A stretch of 64,000 nucleotides of DNA, taken from positions 1,240,001-1,304,000 of the forward strand of contig CP091735.1 of the NCBI GenBank assembly GCA_022010015.1, in the 5' to 3' direction. Origin of the DNA: Clostridium sp. GTDB taxonomy: Bacteria; Bacillota_I; Bacilli_A; Acholeplasmatales; Anaeroplasmataceae. The position numbers were made by a program, and so were the translations under genes. Shown here one piece after another: positions 52,206 through 63,212 of the stretch (position 1 is the first letter of the stretch; each line of letters begins with the position of its first letter). Under the pieces are notes generated by a model that saw nothing but the letters and a program-made list of their open reading frames with translations, was not told the DNA's origin and searched no databases.

Positions 52206-54432
52206 ATGAAAATTAAAAAAATTTCGTTAGTTGCATTAGGACTATGTTCAGTACTAGCTATTGCTGGATGTAAAAAAGATCCTGCAACTAGCACAGGTGC
52301 TACTTCTGGTAATGCCCAAAATTCTGGTAATACTCAGTCAAGTAGTTCAAGTTCAAAGGGCTATGTTATTCCAACTGTTAGCCAAGAAAATGCTGGTACA
52401 AAGGGAGCAAAGGTTGATGTTATGATCAACTATAAGAAGAGTGATAGTTTATCATATGGTGTAAGCTACACAGGTGCTTCTGCTTATTCTAACCCAATTG
52501 AAAAATCTACTTATCAGCCAGGAGATATTCTTCCAACATGGAAAGAATTCGGCAAAATGAATGGTGTTGAAATCCGTGATGTTGCTGATTATTCAGTACA
52601 TACAGATGATAACCAATATGATAAGATTTATGTTTCACCAACATCAGGCACAAAGTTCGTTACAACTGTATCATCTAATAATGATAAGGGCCAAACAGCT
52701 ACAGTTGATTTATGGATGAATTCAGCTGCAAATATGGATAAGGTAGCTGCAAATGGTGACTTATTAAACTTACTTAAATATTTAGACAATTATATGCCTA
52801 ATTTTAAGAAATGGTTATATGCAAACCCAGAAGTTGCAAAACAATTAATTAATGATAAAAATGAAATGTATGTAGTACCTTATTTTTGATGGTAAGGATT
52901 CAATCGAGAAGATGTTCTTAATGGATACTAATATGACTAAGAAGCTTCTAGATGATGATAGTGCTGTTTATGATACAACTGATACTATTACTACTTCATA
53001 TGAAAAATTCTTACCAAAATATCAAAATGAGAAAATTGCTGTTGTTGGTTTAGATGGAAAGAAAGCTGACATTACTGTAACTTCTTCTGAAAATATTATT
53101 GATAAGCAAAATGCTTTTAACTGTTAAGAACGGTCAAACTTTAACAACTGCTTTAAAGGATTACTTAAAAGGCAACTTATGGTGAATATGTTGGTCCTGG
53201 TAAATTATATGAACATCTTTCTGATATTTATGTTTCAAAGAGTGCATGCTATAATGCTGATGAATTAGTTGCTTTAATGCGTTGCGTTAAGACAAATTCT
53301 AAGTTATTAACTGGTACAACAGATAAGAAGGTTACTGTTTTATCACCACGTGAGGATAAGAACAGCCGTGCAAACAACGTAGTTCAATTTGCTTCAATTT
53401 GGGGTATTCAAGGTTTAACTTCTGAAAAAGATTATTTATATTTTGATGCTAAGGGTGAACTTCATGATGCTAGAACTGAAGAAGAAACATATACTGTTGG
53501 TTTAGCTAATCTTCATAAGTTATATAGTGAAGGTTTAATCCTTGAAAATTATGCTACTAAGATTAATGGAAAGACAAACTTCGCTAAGACATTGATTCCT
53601 CAAAGCCAATTATTTATGGAATATGATTACAATGCAACATCTGCTCAATATAATGCACCAGATGAATTCCAAAGTGGTACTTCTGGATCTAAGACAGATG
53701 GATTTATGCCTGTTCTATCTCCAGTAACTATTTGGAAAGAAGACGATCATACAACTTATAATTATACTCGTCACTCTGAGGATACTCGTGCACTAAAGTC
53801 TGGTGGTTGGGTTGTTCCTAAGAATAGTGATAATATTGCAGGTGCTTTAGCTGTTATTGATTCTATTTTTACAACTGAAGGTGCAAATTTACAAGACTTT
53901 GGTCCAGCTGCATATCGTGATGGCGATAAGACAGTTACTTTACCAAATGGTGTTGTTGCTCCAAAGATTAATCCACTTGTTCTAGAGGATATTTATACAG
54001 GTGATAATAAGTCACTTGGTTGGAATAACTGGTATCGTTGCTTTGTTGGTTCAACTCAAGGTATTGGCCATGTTCGTAACGATGCATTAGATTATCAAGT
54101 TACAAATGCTAGTGGTCAAACTGGTTTAAACAATGTTACAGCTGCTATCGCTACTGGTGTTATGTCATTAGCTGTTAGTACAAATCCTAATGGATTTAAT
54201 AAGTGTGTTCCTACATTCTGGAGTTTATCTTCTACTGATAATGAGAATTTAAATGCTAGTGAAGATAATACATATTTCACAACTTTATGGAAGAGTGATA
54301 TGTCATACACTGGATACCATGGAATTGTTAGAGATGGTTTAACTGCTGATAAGCTATCTGAAATTAAGGGACATTTTTGAAAAAAACCAAAATCAAGTAT
54401 ATCTTGAAACTTATAAATTATATCTTGTTTAA
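52206..54432 (+). CDS. Extracellular solute-binding lipoprotein of the sugar transporter
   Basis: About 740 residues, large like LipO/YtcQ-type binding proteins. Lipobox LAIAGC, a serine/asparagine-rich linker (residues 25-50), then DVMINYKKSDSLSYG, NLLKYLDNYMPNFKKWL, SGGWVVPKNSDN and an N/T-rich mid part. With T5 at 54372 as T4 it ends LETYKLYLV at TAA 54430-54432. Breaks at 52886, 53118 and 53168. A strong hairpin follows. Its length sets it apart from the 450-residue class and fits partners of LplB/YtcP permeases. Confidence 0.88.
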
Positions 54433-54449
54433 TTTTTATTTAGGAAGTG

Positions 54450-54477
54450 TTGTGCATAGAATGTAATCTATGCACAA
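54450..54477 (+). other. Intercistronic hairpin after the binding-protein gene
   Basis: TTGTGCATAGA-ATGTAA-TCTATGCACAA, a perfect 11-bp stem without a T run. This type of hairpin usually protects the upstream mRNA end, allowing excess binding protein over permeases, while the operon continues. Confidence 0.7.
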
Positions 54478-54502
54478 CAATTTCGGATTTTTGGAGGTTG
54501 AA

Positions 54503-55183
54503 ATGAAAAAAATACTCTAAATAAATTTAACAAAATTATTGTTTTTCAGCTTTGGAATTGCTGCTGCTTTAATTTTAGTTACTTCATTGGTTTATTTTGA
54601 TTGCTTTACGAATTTAGCAACGGATTATTTAAATGGTGAATTGGACACCATAACTGCTAGAAACTACTAAAAAGTGTTTTAGTAGCATTTTATGGAGATA
54701 GTAATACTGCAATTGCTATGTGGCATAATGTAGATGATTTTTATCGAACTGCTCAAGCGTTTAATCAGTCTTTGTATGTTTTCTCTGTAGTAATGCTTGT
54801 TACATTTGCTATAACTTTGGTTGCTTCAAATCATTCTAGAATTAAATTTTTTTCTTCTCAAATTTAATTATTGGTGTTACTGCTAATGTATTTGCTATAA
54901 TTTATTCTATTGTAATCCTTACAAAAGAATTTTTAATGTGGCTTCATTATTTAATAAGTATAAAACTGAACTATCTGTATATGATACAGTTACAGTTGTT
55001 GGCTGGAGTGCTGCTACTAGTTATGCAAAAGGTGGAACTTTAGAACAATATTTTGCTTTAAAGGATTCTGCTTCAATATTTACGACTGTTGTTTTAATTT
55101 TTATTCATACTTGTTGCTATTGTTAATCTTGCTTTTTACCATTTTTAAAATTTATTTATACAAATAGAAAGGTGGAAGAGTAA
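54503..55183 (+). CDS. Membrane protein of the pectin operon (1)
   Basis: About 220 residues behind GGAGGTTG. Four likely helices: IIVFSFGIAAALILVTSLVYF, LYVFSVVMLVTFAITLVA, LIIGVTANVFAIIYSIVILT and FTTVVLIFILVAIVNLAFTI, with extracytoplasmic loops (DYLNGELDTITAR, TSYAKGGTLEQYF). No known family. TAATG overlap with the next gene. Confidence 0.6.
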
Positions 55184-55782
55184 TGAATACTGAATTAGAA
55201 AATATTGAGTCTTCTGAAAAAAATCGAAATTCCTCAAAATGTTAAAATTGAGAAAATGAGATATCAGAAAAATTCTTTATCTTATATGCTTGGATTTGCT
55301 GGAATTGGGTTTTCAATTTTTGCTGCGTTTATTTTGCTGAATTCCCTAACACCAGATATATATACAATATTCAAAATTTTATTAAATATTGTCATTTTTA
55401 CTTTTTGGCTTTATGTGCTGTGAAAATGTTAAAAAAATTATCGTGAAAAAAATCTGCATACATGATGCTTGGTATTGCAGGTGTTTGCGTTGCTAGAATA
55501 TTCTTTGGCCCTGTAATGCTTTTTTTAAATATTATAGTAAATATTTGACTTTTTATGGAGGATGGAATTCTTCAAACTGACGAAAATACTATTGTTTCTA
55601 AATGGTTAGGGTTCAAGTATTATAGATAAATCTGGCTTTTTTTAACATCAAATGGTTATGTTAGAGCTATATTGGCAATTATAGGACTTATAGGTGCTGC
55701 TTTATGCTTTATATTTGCCGCTATAATTTGTATTAGAAAATCTAAAGTGCTAAAAAAAATTTTTTTAGCTGAGAATAAGTAG
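55183..55782 (+). CDS. Membrane protein of the pectin operon (2)
   Basis: About 195 residues; ATG 55183 overlaps the previous stop. A charged start (ELENIESSEKIEIPQNVK) precedes helices MLGFAGIGFSIFAAFILLNSL, ILLNIVIFLFGF, MMLGIAGVCVARIFFGP and ILAIIGLIGAALCFIFAAIIC. No family recognised. Heavily broken between 55415 and 55650, so the middle is only roughly known. Confidence 0.5.
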
Positions 55783-55798
55783 GAGGTTTTTGTTAGAT

Positions 55799-56900
55799 AT
55801 GTCTGATGTTATTTTTAAGAAATGTAAACAAAATTTATCCTAATGGTGTACAAGCTGTTTTTGATTTCAATATTGAAATTGAACATGGTGAATTTATTGT
55901 TTTAGCTGGTCCATCTGGCTGTGGAAAGTCAACAACACTTCGTATGATTGCTGGTCTTGAGGAAATAACCTCAGGTGATTTAATCATTAATGGTAAGCGT
56001 GTTAATGATGTTGCACCTCGTGATCGTGATATTGCAATGGTTTTCCAAAATTATGCTTTGTATGCACATATGACTGTATATCAAAATTTAGCTTTCTCAT
56101 TAACTATTAGAAAGGTTGATTCTGACGAAATTCACGTTAGAGTAATGAAGGCTGCAGAAATTTTAGGTCTTACTCCGTATTTGAATAGAAAACCAAAGCA
56201 ATTGTCTGGTGGTCAACGTCAAAGAGTTGCTGTAGGTCGTTCAATTGTTAGAAACCCAGTTGTTTTCTTATTTGATGAACCTTTATCTAACTTGGATGCA
56301 AAACTTCGTGGTACAATGCGTAAGGAGATTATGCTTCTTCATAAGAGATTAAATTCAACTTTCGTATATGTTACCCACGACCAAATTGAGGCTTTAACTC
56401 TTGCTGATCGTATTGTTGTAATGTCTGATGGTAGAGTTCAACAGATTGCTTCTCCAAAAGAGATGTTTGATTGCCCTGTAAATTTGTTCGTTGCAGGTTT
56501 TATTGGAACTCCTCCTATGAATTTCTATAATGGTGAAATTACACCTGATGGCTATTTCTTACATATTGATGGAACAAAGATTAAGTTGAATGATGTTCAA
56601 CGTGAAGCTTTATTTGATAAGGGCTATGCTGGAAAGCGTGTTGTAATGGCTTCTCGTCCTGATTATGTTTTTGTTGATGATGCAATGTTATCTGAAAATG
56701 TTGATTCTACAATTCAAATTGATGTTGATTATGCAGAATTTTTAGGTGCTTATTCATTGATATATGGTATGTTTGGTGGCGAAAACATTATTGCTAAAGT
56801 TAATGATCGCTTTGATACATCTGATCGACAAATTAAAGCTTGCTTTGAAATGAAGAAAGTCCATTTCTATGATGTTGATTCAACAAATGTTATTGTATAG
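55799..56900 (+). CDS. Sugar ABC transporter ATPase, MsmX/UgpC type
   Basis: About 366 residues, nearly intact. With T5 at 55811 read as T4 the start is MSDVILRNVNKIYPNG behind AGGAGG. Walker A GPSGCGKST, Q-loop MVFQNYALYAHMTV, signature LSGGQRQRVAVGRSI, Walker B VFLFDEPLSNLDAKLR, H-loop VTHDQIEA, then the regulatory C-terminal domain (FIGTPPMNFYNGEI). It energises CUT1 importers. In many Bacillota this ATPase is shared and encoded elsewhere, so its presence inside the operon is noteworthy. Confidence 0.95.
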
Positions 56901-56911
56901 GTGGTGTGTTT

Positions 56912-57564
56912 ATGGAAAAAAATGTATTCGCGGTTTTTTTGTGAATTTAAAAAAATGTTGGTCGAATTTTTATTGATTCTTTCAAATATAATCCATCTAA
57001 GATTGCTACAATAATTTTACTTATACCTTGTATTGTTTTGGGATTTTGCTTAACATTCCACTTTACTGCTTCAAAAGCGTTTGTTACATATAATTCGACT
57101 ATTCAATATGTTAGAATTACTAATGGTGAAATAACTGTTCCTGATTGGTTTGTTGCTTCTTCAGCAACTGCTGATAGAGCTAAAGAATATGCTCAATCAA
57201 TTGCAGTTTCTTTACATTCTGGATTCCAATTATTTGCATTAATGGTTTTAGGTGCTGTAATGATGTTCGTTGCTATGAATGTATCTTCTAAACGTAATTT
57301 AGGTTCATCTATTCAGGCAACTTTGTGTACTGCTGCAATAATTTTTATTTGGTATATTCTGGATTATGAATTTTACTAGAACTAATTATATTTATAATGT
57401 TGCAAAAATATACTGAACTTCAAGGTACCAAGTATTCTATAACAAGTAGTGCAAATATGGTTTCAATAATTTGTGTTATAGTTGCAATGATATCATCTGT
57501 TGTAGGTACTATATTATCATATATCTTTAGAGATAAGACTTATAAAAAAAGGGAAAAAATGTAA
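56912..57564 (+). CDS. Membrane protein of the pectin operon (3)
   Basis: About 215 residues. Helices IATIILLIPCIVLGFCLTFH, FQLFALMVLGAVMMFVAMNV, ATLCTAAIIFIWYIL and MVSIICVIVAMISSVVGTIL, with a loop of about 50 residues (YNSTIQYVRITNGEITVPDW). It is similar in plan to the other small operon membrane proteins. Breaks at 56917-56955 and 57378. Unknown function. Confidence 0.6.
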
Positions 57565-57566
57565 TT

Positions 57567-58191
57567 ATGAATAGAGAAAAGAAGAAATTTGATGATAAAC
57601 AATTACAGGATTCTACTAATCCATATAAATCTGATTTTTTTATCTAAAAATTCCGTCTTGGCTCAAAAATTCTTATATTGAAATATTGGGCAGCTGCGGC
57701 TGCCGTTTTCTTTGTAGGAATAGGTGGCGATTTTTTTAGGACTTGATTGGTCAAAAATTAACGATGCTAATGCTGGTTGGTTGGCTGTTGATTTAGGTAT
57801 AAGATTTTTCACTTTATTAACTTTGTTTTTTTAGCACTTGTAATGAATTATATAGTTAAAAATGTTCGCCTTAATGTTTCATAATAGTCGTGAGAATTGT
57901 AAGAAGTATTTATTTGTTTTCTAGAAAAGGATTTTTTTAGGATTTTTTTAATGAATATTGGCTATAATTTATTAGTTATGTTTCCTATTTTTCTTTACAA
58001 CTGTTTTAATTGCAAAAATATAATTTACTACCAAGTATTTTTCGGTAAGGACACAAATTGGGGATTAGAGCCCTTTTCTATGGGACTTTTCTATATATTC
58101 TATGATTTCATCTTTTTTTATTTATAAAAAAAATGTAATCGTTCATTTATATAAGGTTCATAGAGTAAAAAAAATAAATAATGCAGAGTGA
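57567..58191 (+). CDS. Membrane protein of the pectin operon (4)
   Basis: About 200 residues, starting MNREKKKFDDKQLQDSTNPY 3 bp after the previous stop. Helices YWAAAAAVFFVGIGGDFLGL and FFTLLTLFLALVMNYIV are clear; the second half is broken at nearly every T run and cannot be read securely. It may be a distant permease-like or DUF624-like protein, but this is a guess. Confidence 0.45.
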
Positions 58192-58196
58192 GGTAA

Positions 58197-59772
58197 ATGA
58201 TGAAGTATAAGGTTATTTTTTTATCAGCAAGAAGTGTTACAATTGAACTACAAAAATAATTTTTGTGTTTTTGAAACTGATAAGGAATATGATATTTTTC
58301 TTAAATGATGAATTATATTCAAAAGGAAATAAAAAAAGAACATTATTTCAATTTTTGATTTAAATCCAGATACTAAATATAAATTAAGTGTTGTTTATGA
58401 TGGGGAAGAATACGCTGATTCATTTAAAACTCTTAATGAATATGTTACACTTGATGTAAAAAAGTTTGGTGCAAAGGGTGATGGAAAAACTCTTGATACT
58501 AATGCAATAGAAGCTTGTATTCTTGCTTGTCCAGATAATGGACGTGTATATTTTTCCAGATGGAGAATATTATACTGGTCCAATCTTTTTTAAAAAGTAA
58601 TATTACTATTGAGCTTGCTCCTAATGCGCATTTGATTGGTGATATTGATCGAAATCATTATCCAATTTTTACCAGGTATGACATATACTACTGATGAAAG
58701 TGATGAATATAATTTAGGAAGCTGGGAAGGAAATCCTCTTGACTGCTTTGCATCAATAATAACAGGTATTAATGTTTCTAATGTTAAAATTATCGGTAGA
58801 GGTATTATTGATGGCAATGCGCAAAATTCTGATTGGTGGGTTGATGTTCGTCAAAAGAGAATTGCTTGGCGTCCACGTGGTGTTTTCTTAAATCATTGCC
58901 ACAATATTGAATTTCAAGGTGTAACAGTTACAAATACTCCATCTTGGAATTTGCACCCATATTTTTCTGAAGATATTCGTTTTATCGATATGAAGCTAAT
59001 ATCACCTAAAAATTCTCCTAATACAGATGGTTGTGATCCAGAATCATGTACTAATGTTGATATTATTGGCGTTTATTTTTCTGTTGGTGATGATTGTATT
59101 GCTATTAAATCAGGAAAGATTTTTTTATGGGTAGAAAAATACAAACTACCATCATCTAATTTTTAATATTCGCAATTGTTCAATGAATTTTGGACATGGT
59201 GCAGTTGTTCTTGGTAGTGAAATGAGTGGTGGAATTAAAGATATTAAGGTAAGCCAATGCTTATTTAATCATACTGATAGGGGCTTACGAATTAAAACAA
59301 GACGTGGTCGAGGCAAAGATGCAATTATTGATGATATTTTTATTTGAAAATATTAAAATGGTTGATGTATTAACTCCACTTGTCATTAATATGTTCTATT
59401 TTTTTGTGATCCTGATGGTAAAACAGAATATGTTTATTCGAAGGAAAAGCTTCCTGTAGATGATAGAACTCCTTATTTGGGTAGATTCCATTTTAAGAAT
59501 ATTGATGCAACTAATGTTAATGTTGCAGCTGGTGCTTTTTATGGTCTTCCTGAACAGCCTATTGATGAAATTGTTTGTGAAAACATTAATTTCCATTATG
59601 CTAGTGAACCTGTTAGTGGTACTCCAGCAATGATGAGCTTTTACTGAGCCTATGAAAGGCAAGGGCTTATTATTTAATTATGTTAATAAGGTTAAACTTA
59701 TTAATGTTAATTTTGAAGGCTTGAAAGATGAAAAATATGAGTTTAATTTTTGTAAATGAAATTAAATATTAG
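58197..59772 (+). CDS. Polygalacturonase, GH28
   Basis: About 515 residues; tandem ATGs at 58197 and 58200 behind GAGGTAA. A short fibronectin-like N-terminus (to FKTLNEYVT) precedes the beta-helix with FGAKGDGKTLDTNAIE. Catalytic blocks: NTDGCDPESC, VGDDCIAIKSG, NFGHGAVVLGSEMSGG and RGLRIKTRRGRG, giving the three Asp and the His of GH28. No signal peptide, so it probably hydrolyses imported oligogalacturonides in the cytosol. Last gene of the operon; breaks at 58220, 58245, 58330, 58552, 58590, 58665, 59118 and later. Confidence 0.92.
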
Positions 59773-59782
59773 TTAAATTGTA

Positions 59783-59818
59783 AAAACAGCTTTTTTTATC
59801 GAGCTGTTTTATTTTTCT
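59783..59818 (+). terminator. Terminator of the pectin operon
   Basis: AAAACAGCT and AGCTGTTTT pair, followed by ATTTTT. Confidence 0.8.
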
Positions 59819-59827
59819 TCAAAAAGA

Positions 59828-59860
59828 AAAAAAAGCGCTAACATAATAAGCGATTTTTTT
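59828..59860. promoter_or_regulatory. cre-like site or second terminator before rpiB
   Basis: The minus strand reads TGTTAGCGCTTTTT, cre-like. The same bases (AAAAGCGCT, loop, AGCGATTTTTTT) also fold into a terminator-like hairpin. A TATAAT box (59885-59890) for rpiB follows downstream. Confidence 0.4.
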
Positions 59861-59924
59861 GTTTATAAATGTATAATTTCGTGGTATAATAAAATGGACT
59901 TTGAAAAGTAAGGATAGTGATAAA

Positions 59925-60374
59925 ATGACAATTTCTATAGGTTCAGATCATGCTGCACTTGACCTAAAAAATGAATTACGTAATTATCTGGAAAATGCCG
60001 GTTACTTAGTAATTGATAGAGGTACCTATACTAAGGAAAGCTGCGATTATCCGGATTACGGACATGCTGTCGCTGTTGATGTTAGAGACCATATTGCAGA
60101 TCGTGGTATTGTTATATGTGCTACTGGTATTGGTATGTCAATTGTTGCAAATAAGGTGAAGAATGTACGTTGTGCTTTAGTTGATAATGTTGAATTTGCT
60201 AGATTAACTAGAGAACATAACGATACTAATGTTTTAGCTCTTGGTGCTAAGGCGGTTAATGAGGATTTAGCAAAGCAAATTGTGGCTGCTTGGCTTGAAA
60301 CACCTTTCTCAAATGAAGAAAGACATCAAAGAAGAATTGATAAAATTACTAAATATGAGGAGAATAGCTTATGA
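59925..60374 (+). CDS. rpiB: Ribose-5-phosphate isomerase B
   Basis: 149 residues, intact, ATG 59925. SIGSDHAALDLKNEL at the N-terminus, the CDYPDYGHAVA block, the GTGIGMSIVANKV phosphate loop and the C-terminal HQRRIDKI helix are typical of RpiB/LacAB. It interconverts ribose- and ribulose-5-phosphate, or acts on related sugar phosphates. It overlaps upp by ATGA, which gives PRPP-using UPRT a metabolic neighbour. Confidence 0.93.
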   Translation: MTISIGSDHAALDLKNELRNYLENAGYLVIDRGTYTKESCDYPDYGHAVAVDVRDHIADRGIVICATGIGMSIVANKVKNVRCALVDNVEFARLTREHNDTNVLALGAKAVNEDLAKQIVAAWLETPFSNEERHQRRIDKITKYEENSL

Positions 60375-61017
60375 GTGAAAAATATGTAATGCCTAATACT
60401 TTAGTTTTAAATCATCCTATGATTGAGCATAAGATGGCCACTATTAGAGACAAAAATACATCCATGAAGGAATTTACTAGAAATGTATATGAGGTTTCTT
60501 TATTGGTTGCGTACAAGGTAAGTGAAAACTTTTTTTGTTAAAGGAAAAAGAAATTGAAACGCCAATTTGTAAATGCAAATCACATGTTTTAGCTAAAGAT
60601 ATTATTATTGTTCCAATTTTAAGAGCTGGACTTGGCTTTGTTGACGGTTTTAGAGAAATAATTCCTGAAGCAAGAGTTGGATATTTAGGAATGTATCGTG
60701 ATGAACAAACTTTAAAGCCTATTGAATATTGTGATAGATTACCTAAGGATTTATCAGATTTTACGGTAATTATTTCAGATCCAATGCTTGCTACTGGTGG
60801 AAGTGCATTACTTGCGATTGATGCTGTAAAAGCACGCGGAGCTAAAGATATAATTTTTGCTGGACTTGTAGGAGCATCTGAGGGCGTTGATGCTGTTTAT
60901 TCTAAGCATCCAGATGTCAAGGTTGTTTTGGCAACTCTTGATGAAAAATTAAACGAACATGGTTATATTGTCCCTGGTCTTGGTGATTGTGGCGATAGAC
61001 TATATGGTAAGAATTAA
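60371..61017 (+). CDS. upp: Uracil phosphoribosyltransferase
   Basis: About 210 residues, normal length. N-terminal [18 protein letters not shown], the [13 protein letters not shown] block, and the PRPP loop [10 protein letters not shown] (about 60780-60810), then [12 protein letters not shown] binding uracil. One break: T7 at 60531-60537 read as T5 gives [14 protein letters not shown]. Makes UMP from uracil and PRPP. upp directly before the atp operon is the common Bacillota order. Confidence 0.95.
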
Positions 61018-61238
61018 TGAAAAGTAGAGAATTTGCTAAATACTATGCTGTAATAACTCAGGGAATATTTAGTATAATTACTTTATTGTTATTAGGCTTT
61101 TACATTGGTAGATGGATAAATAAGGATTCTATTTGGCCACCCGTACTTGCAACAATAGGTGCAATATGTGGTATCATAATATTCATTGGCCTAATATTAA
61201 GATTAGGTGGTGAAAAAAAGAATGGACGAAATGAGTAA
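61017..61238 (+). CDS. atpZ: AtpZ/AtpI-type small membrane protein
   Basis: 73 residues, intact, TAATG overlap with upp. Two helices (YAVITQGIFSIITLLLLGFYIG, VLATIGAICGIIIFIGLIL) make the hairpin fold of ATP synthase accessory proteins thought to help c-ring assembly or Mg2+ uptake. Its last 17 bp overlap atpI. Confidence 0.75.
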   Translation: MKSREFAKYYAVITQGIFSIITLLLLGFYIGRWINKDSIWPPVLATIGAICGIIIFIGLILRLGGEKKNGRNE

Positions 61239-61621
61239 ATTTGGTATAATTGTTGTTCCGATAACTTGGACTGTTGGAGCAATTGTAGCAATTATTCTTG
61301 GTATATGGGGTCCAGATAGATGGTGGCTTAGCTATTTGCTTGGACTTATGACAGCACTTTTAAATTTTGGCTTGATGATGAAGTCAAATAGAAGGTTGGC
61401 GGAAAAAACTAAAAATCAAGAAGAAATTAAGCCTAAAAGAATAGCGTTGACAGGCTATTTTGTAAGAATTATTGTCTTTGTTGCAATTTTTACTGCTGTC
61501 TGCTACAGTCAATTTAAAAACTGAGAATCCTCGTTTTTTTGCAATACCAATGATTATTGGGTATTTAACCCTAAAGCTTGTTGTGATTGCTTATGGAATT
61601 ATAAAAAAAGAGGGAAGGTGA
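61222..61621 (+). CDS. atpI: ATP synthase subunit I
   Basis: About 130 residues from ATG 61222. Four helices (VPITWTVGAIVAIILGIWG, YLLGLMTALLNFGLMM, YFVRIIVFVAIFTAVCY, AIPMIIGYLTLKLVVIAYGI) as in AtpI, the c-ring assembly factor. One break: A5 at 61516 read as A4. Confidence 0.8.
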
Positions 61622-61628
61622 ATTCTTA

Positions 61629-62308
61629 GTGCTTGATTATTTAAGAAGTTTTTCCTGGACAGGTTAAATCAACTATTGGAATAACTATTGTTTTATCAAT
61701 ATTTTTTTATCTTATTTTATTTCATTAAATTAAGAAAAAAATTAATCCAATGGAAAAAAAACACCTAAATGGATTATTCCATTTACAATGATTGTTGATT
61801 TAATTAATAATTTTGTTAAAACTAATATTGGTAAGCGTTGGCGTGTTTATTCACCATATTTTACAACATTAGCTATATTTTTGTTTACGGCTAATACTTG
61901 TTCAATATTTGGGCTTACACCCCCAACAAATTATGTAGTGAACAATGCAGCTCTTGCGGTATTATCATTTTTTTGATAATTCAGGTAACAGGTATTGTTT
62001 CTAATGGTATTTTAGGTTATTTAAAAAGCTTTTTTTAGAACCAATATTCTTACTTTTTACCAATTAATATTATATCTGAATTATCATTACCATTATCATT
62101 ATGCTTACGTTTATTTGGTAATATTTTAAGTGGCACAGTTCTTTCAACACTTATTACTGGTGTTTTAGGACCATTCTGTATTCCATTTTTACCATTATAT
62201 AATATAGTATTTGATATTGGCTTTGGTATAATTCAAACGGCTGTGTTTGTTATATTGTCGATTGTATTTACATCGATGAAAATTAAAGATGAAGAAAAAA
62301 ATATATAG
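61629..62308 (+). CDS. atpB: ATP synthase subunit a
   Basis: About 225 residues from GTG 61629. The stator helix carries SLPLSLCLRLFGNILSG with the essential Arg, preceded by NIISEL; other helices include TIGITIVLSIFFILFYFI and YNIVFDIGFGIIQTAVFVILSIVF. It forms the ion half-channels beside the c-ring. Breaks at 61651, 61708, 61758, 61970, 62030 and 62050. Confidence 0.93.
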
Positions 62309-62328
62309 TAATTAAGGAGATTAAAAAA

Positions 62329-62619
62329 ATGTTAACACAAATTTGTACTATTTTTAACTATGTTAGTGGAGGCTGTTTCTCCATATAATGAATTTTTTTC
62401 GCTCGTGGTATGGCTTATATTGGTGCTGGTATAGCTGTATTTACAGGTGTTGGTGCGGCAATTGGTGAAGGAAATGTTGCTGCTCACGCTGTTGAGGCAA
62501 TTGGACGTCAACCAGAAGCATCTGGTAAAATTACTCTTACAATGTTAATTGGTCAAGCAGTATCTGAAACTACTGGTCTTTATGGTTTAATTATCGCAAT
62601 TATGCTTTGTATGAAGTAA
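62329..62619 (+). CDS. atpE: ATP synthase subunit c, sodium-type
   Basis: About 95 residues. Two helices around the RQPEA loop. The ion-binding carboxylate is in GQAVSETTGLYG, with T, T and Y in the places that bind Na+ in Na+-type c-rings. In helix 1 the GxG motif reads GEG, an acid where many Na+ rings have Gln. T5 at 62351 as T4, and T runs at 62394, restore the N-terminus. Behind AAGGAG. Confidence 0.93.
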
Positions 62620-62638
62620 AATATAAGGAGGCACAAAT

Positions 62639-63210
62639 ATGATTTTAGCTTCTCTAAATGAAACGCTAGAAAATATTGCTGATATTGTTAATAAATGCTT
62701 AGGTCCACTTGGTAGTGATGGCTTTAGTTTTAATACAATTCGCGATTTTTTTAATTCAAATTTGTGCTACTATTATCTTATTTGTTGTTGTTAGATTCTT
62801 TTTTTGGAAGCCTATCACTAATATTTTTAGAGGCTAGAAGAAAAAAATATGGATGAGCAGCTTGAAGAGGCGTTACAAATGAAAAAAAGATAACGCTAAG
62901 CTTCAGTTAGAGCTTGATCGTCAAATGTCTGAAGCTAAAGAGCAAATCAAAGAATTGATGGAAAAGGCTCAAAAAGAAAGCAACCTTTTAAGAGAAGAAA
63001 TCATCAACCAGGCTCAAAAAGAAGCAAGAGAAAGACTTGATAATTTAGAAATTGAGTTGGAACAGGAAAAATCAAAATATGAAAAGCAAATCAAAAAGGA
63101 AATTGTTGATATTGCTTTTTTTAGCGGCTAGCAAGATTGTATCTAAGGAAGTTGACCGTGAAAAAAATATTTAGATGTTGTTGATGATTTATTAAAAGGA
63201 GGCCAAATAA
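62639..63210 (+). CDS. atpF: ATP synthase subunit b
   Basis: About 190 residues behind AAGGAGG. One membrane helix (IQICATIILFVVVRFFFW) then KPITNILEARRKNMDEQLEEA and a long charged coiled coil, the peripheral stalk. With A4 at 63194 read as A3 it ends KEAK at TAA 63208-63210. Breaks at 62745, 62800, 62828, 62845, 62885, 63115 and 63168. Confidence 0.92.
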
Positions 63211-63212
63211 TA

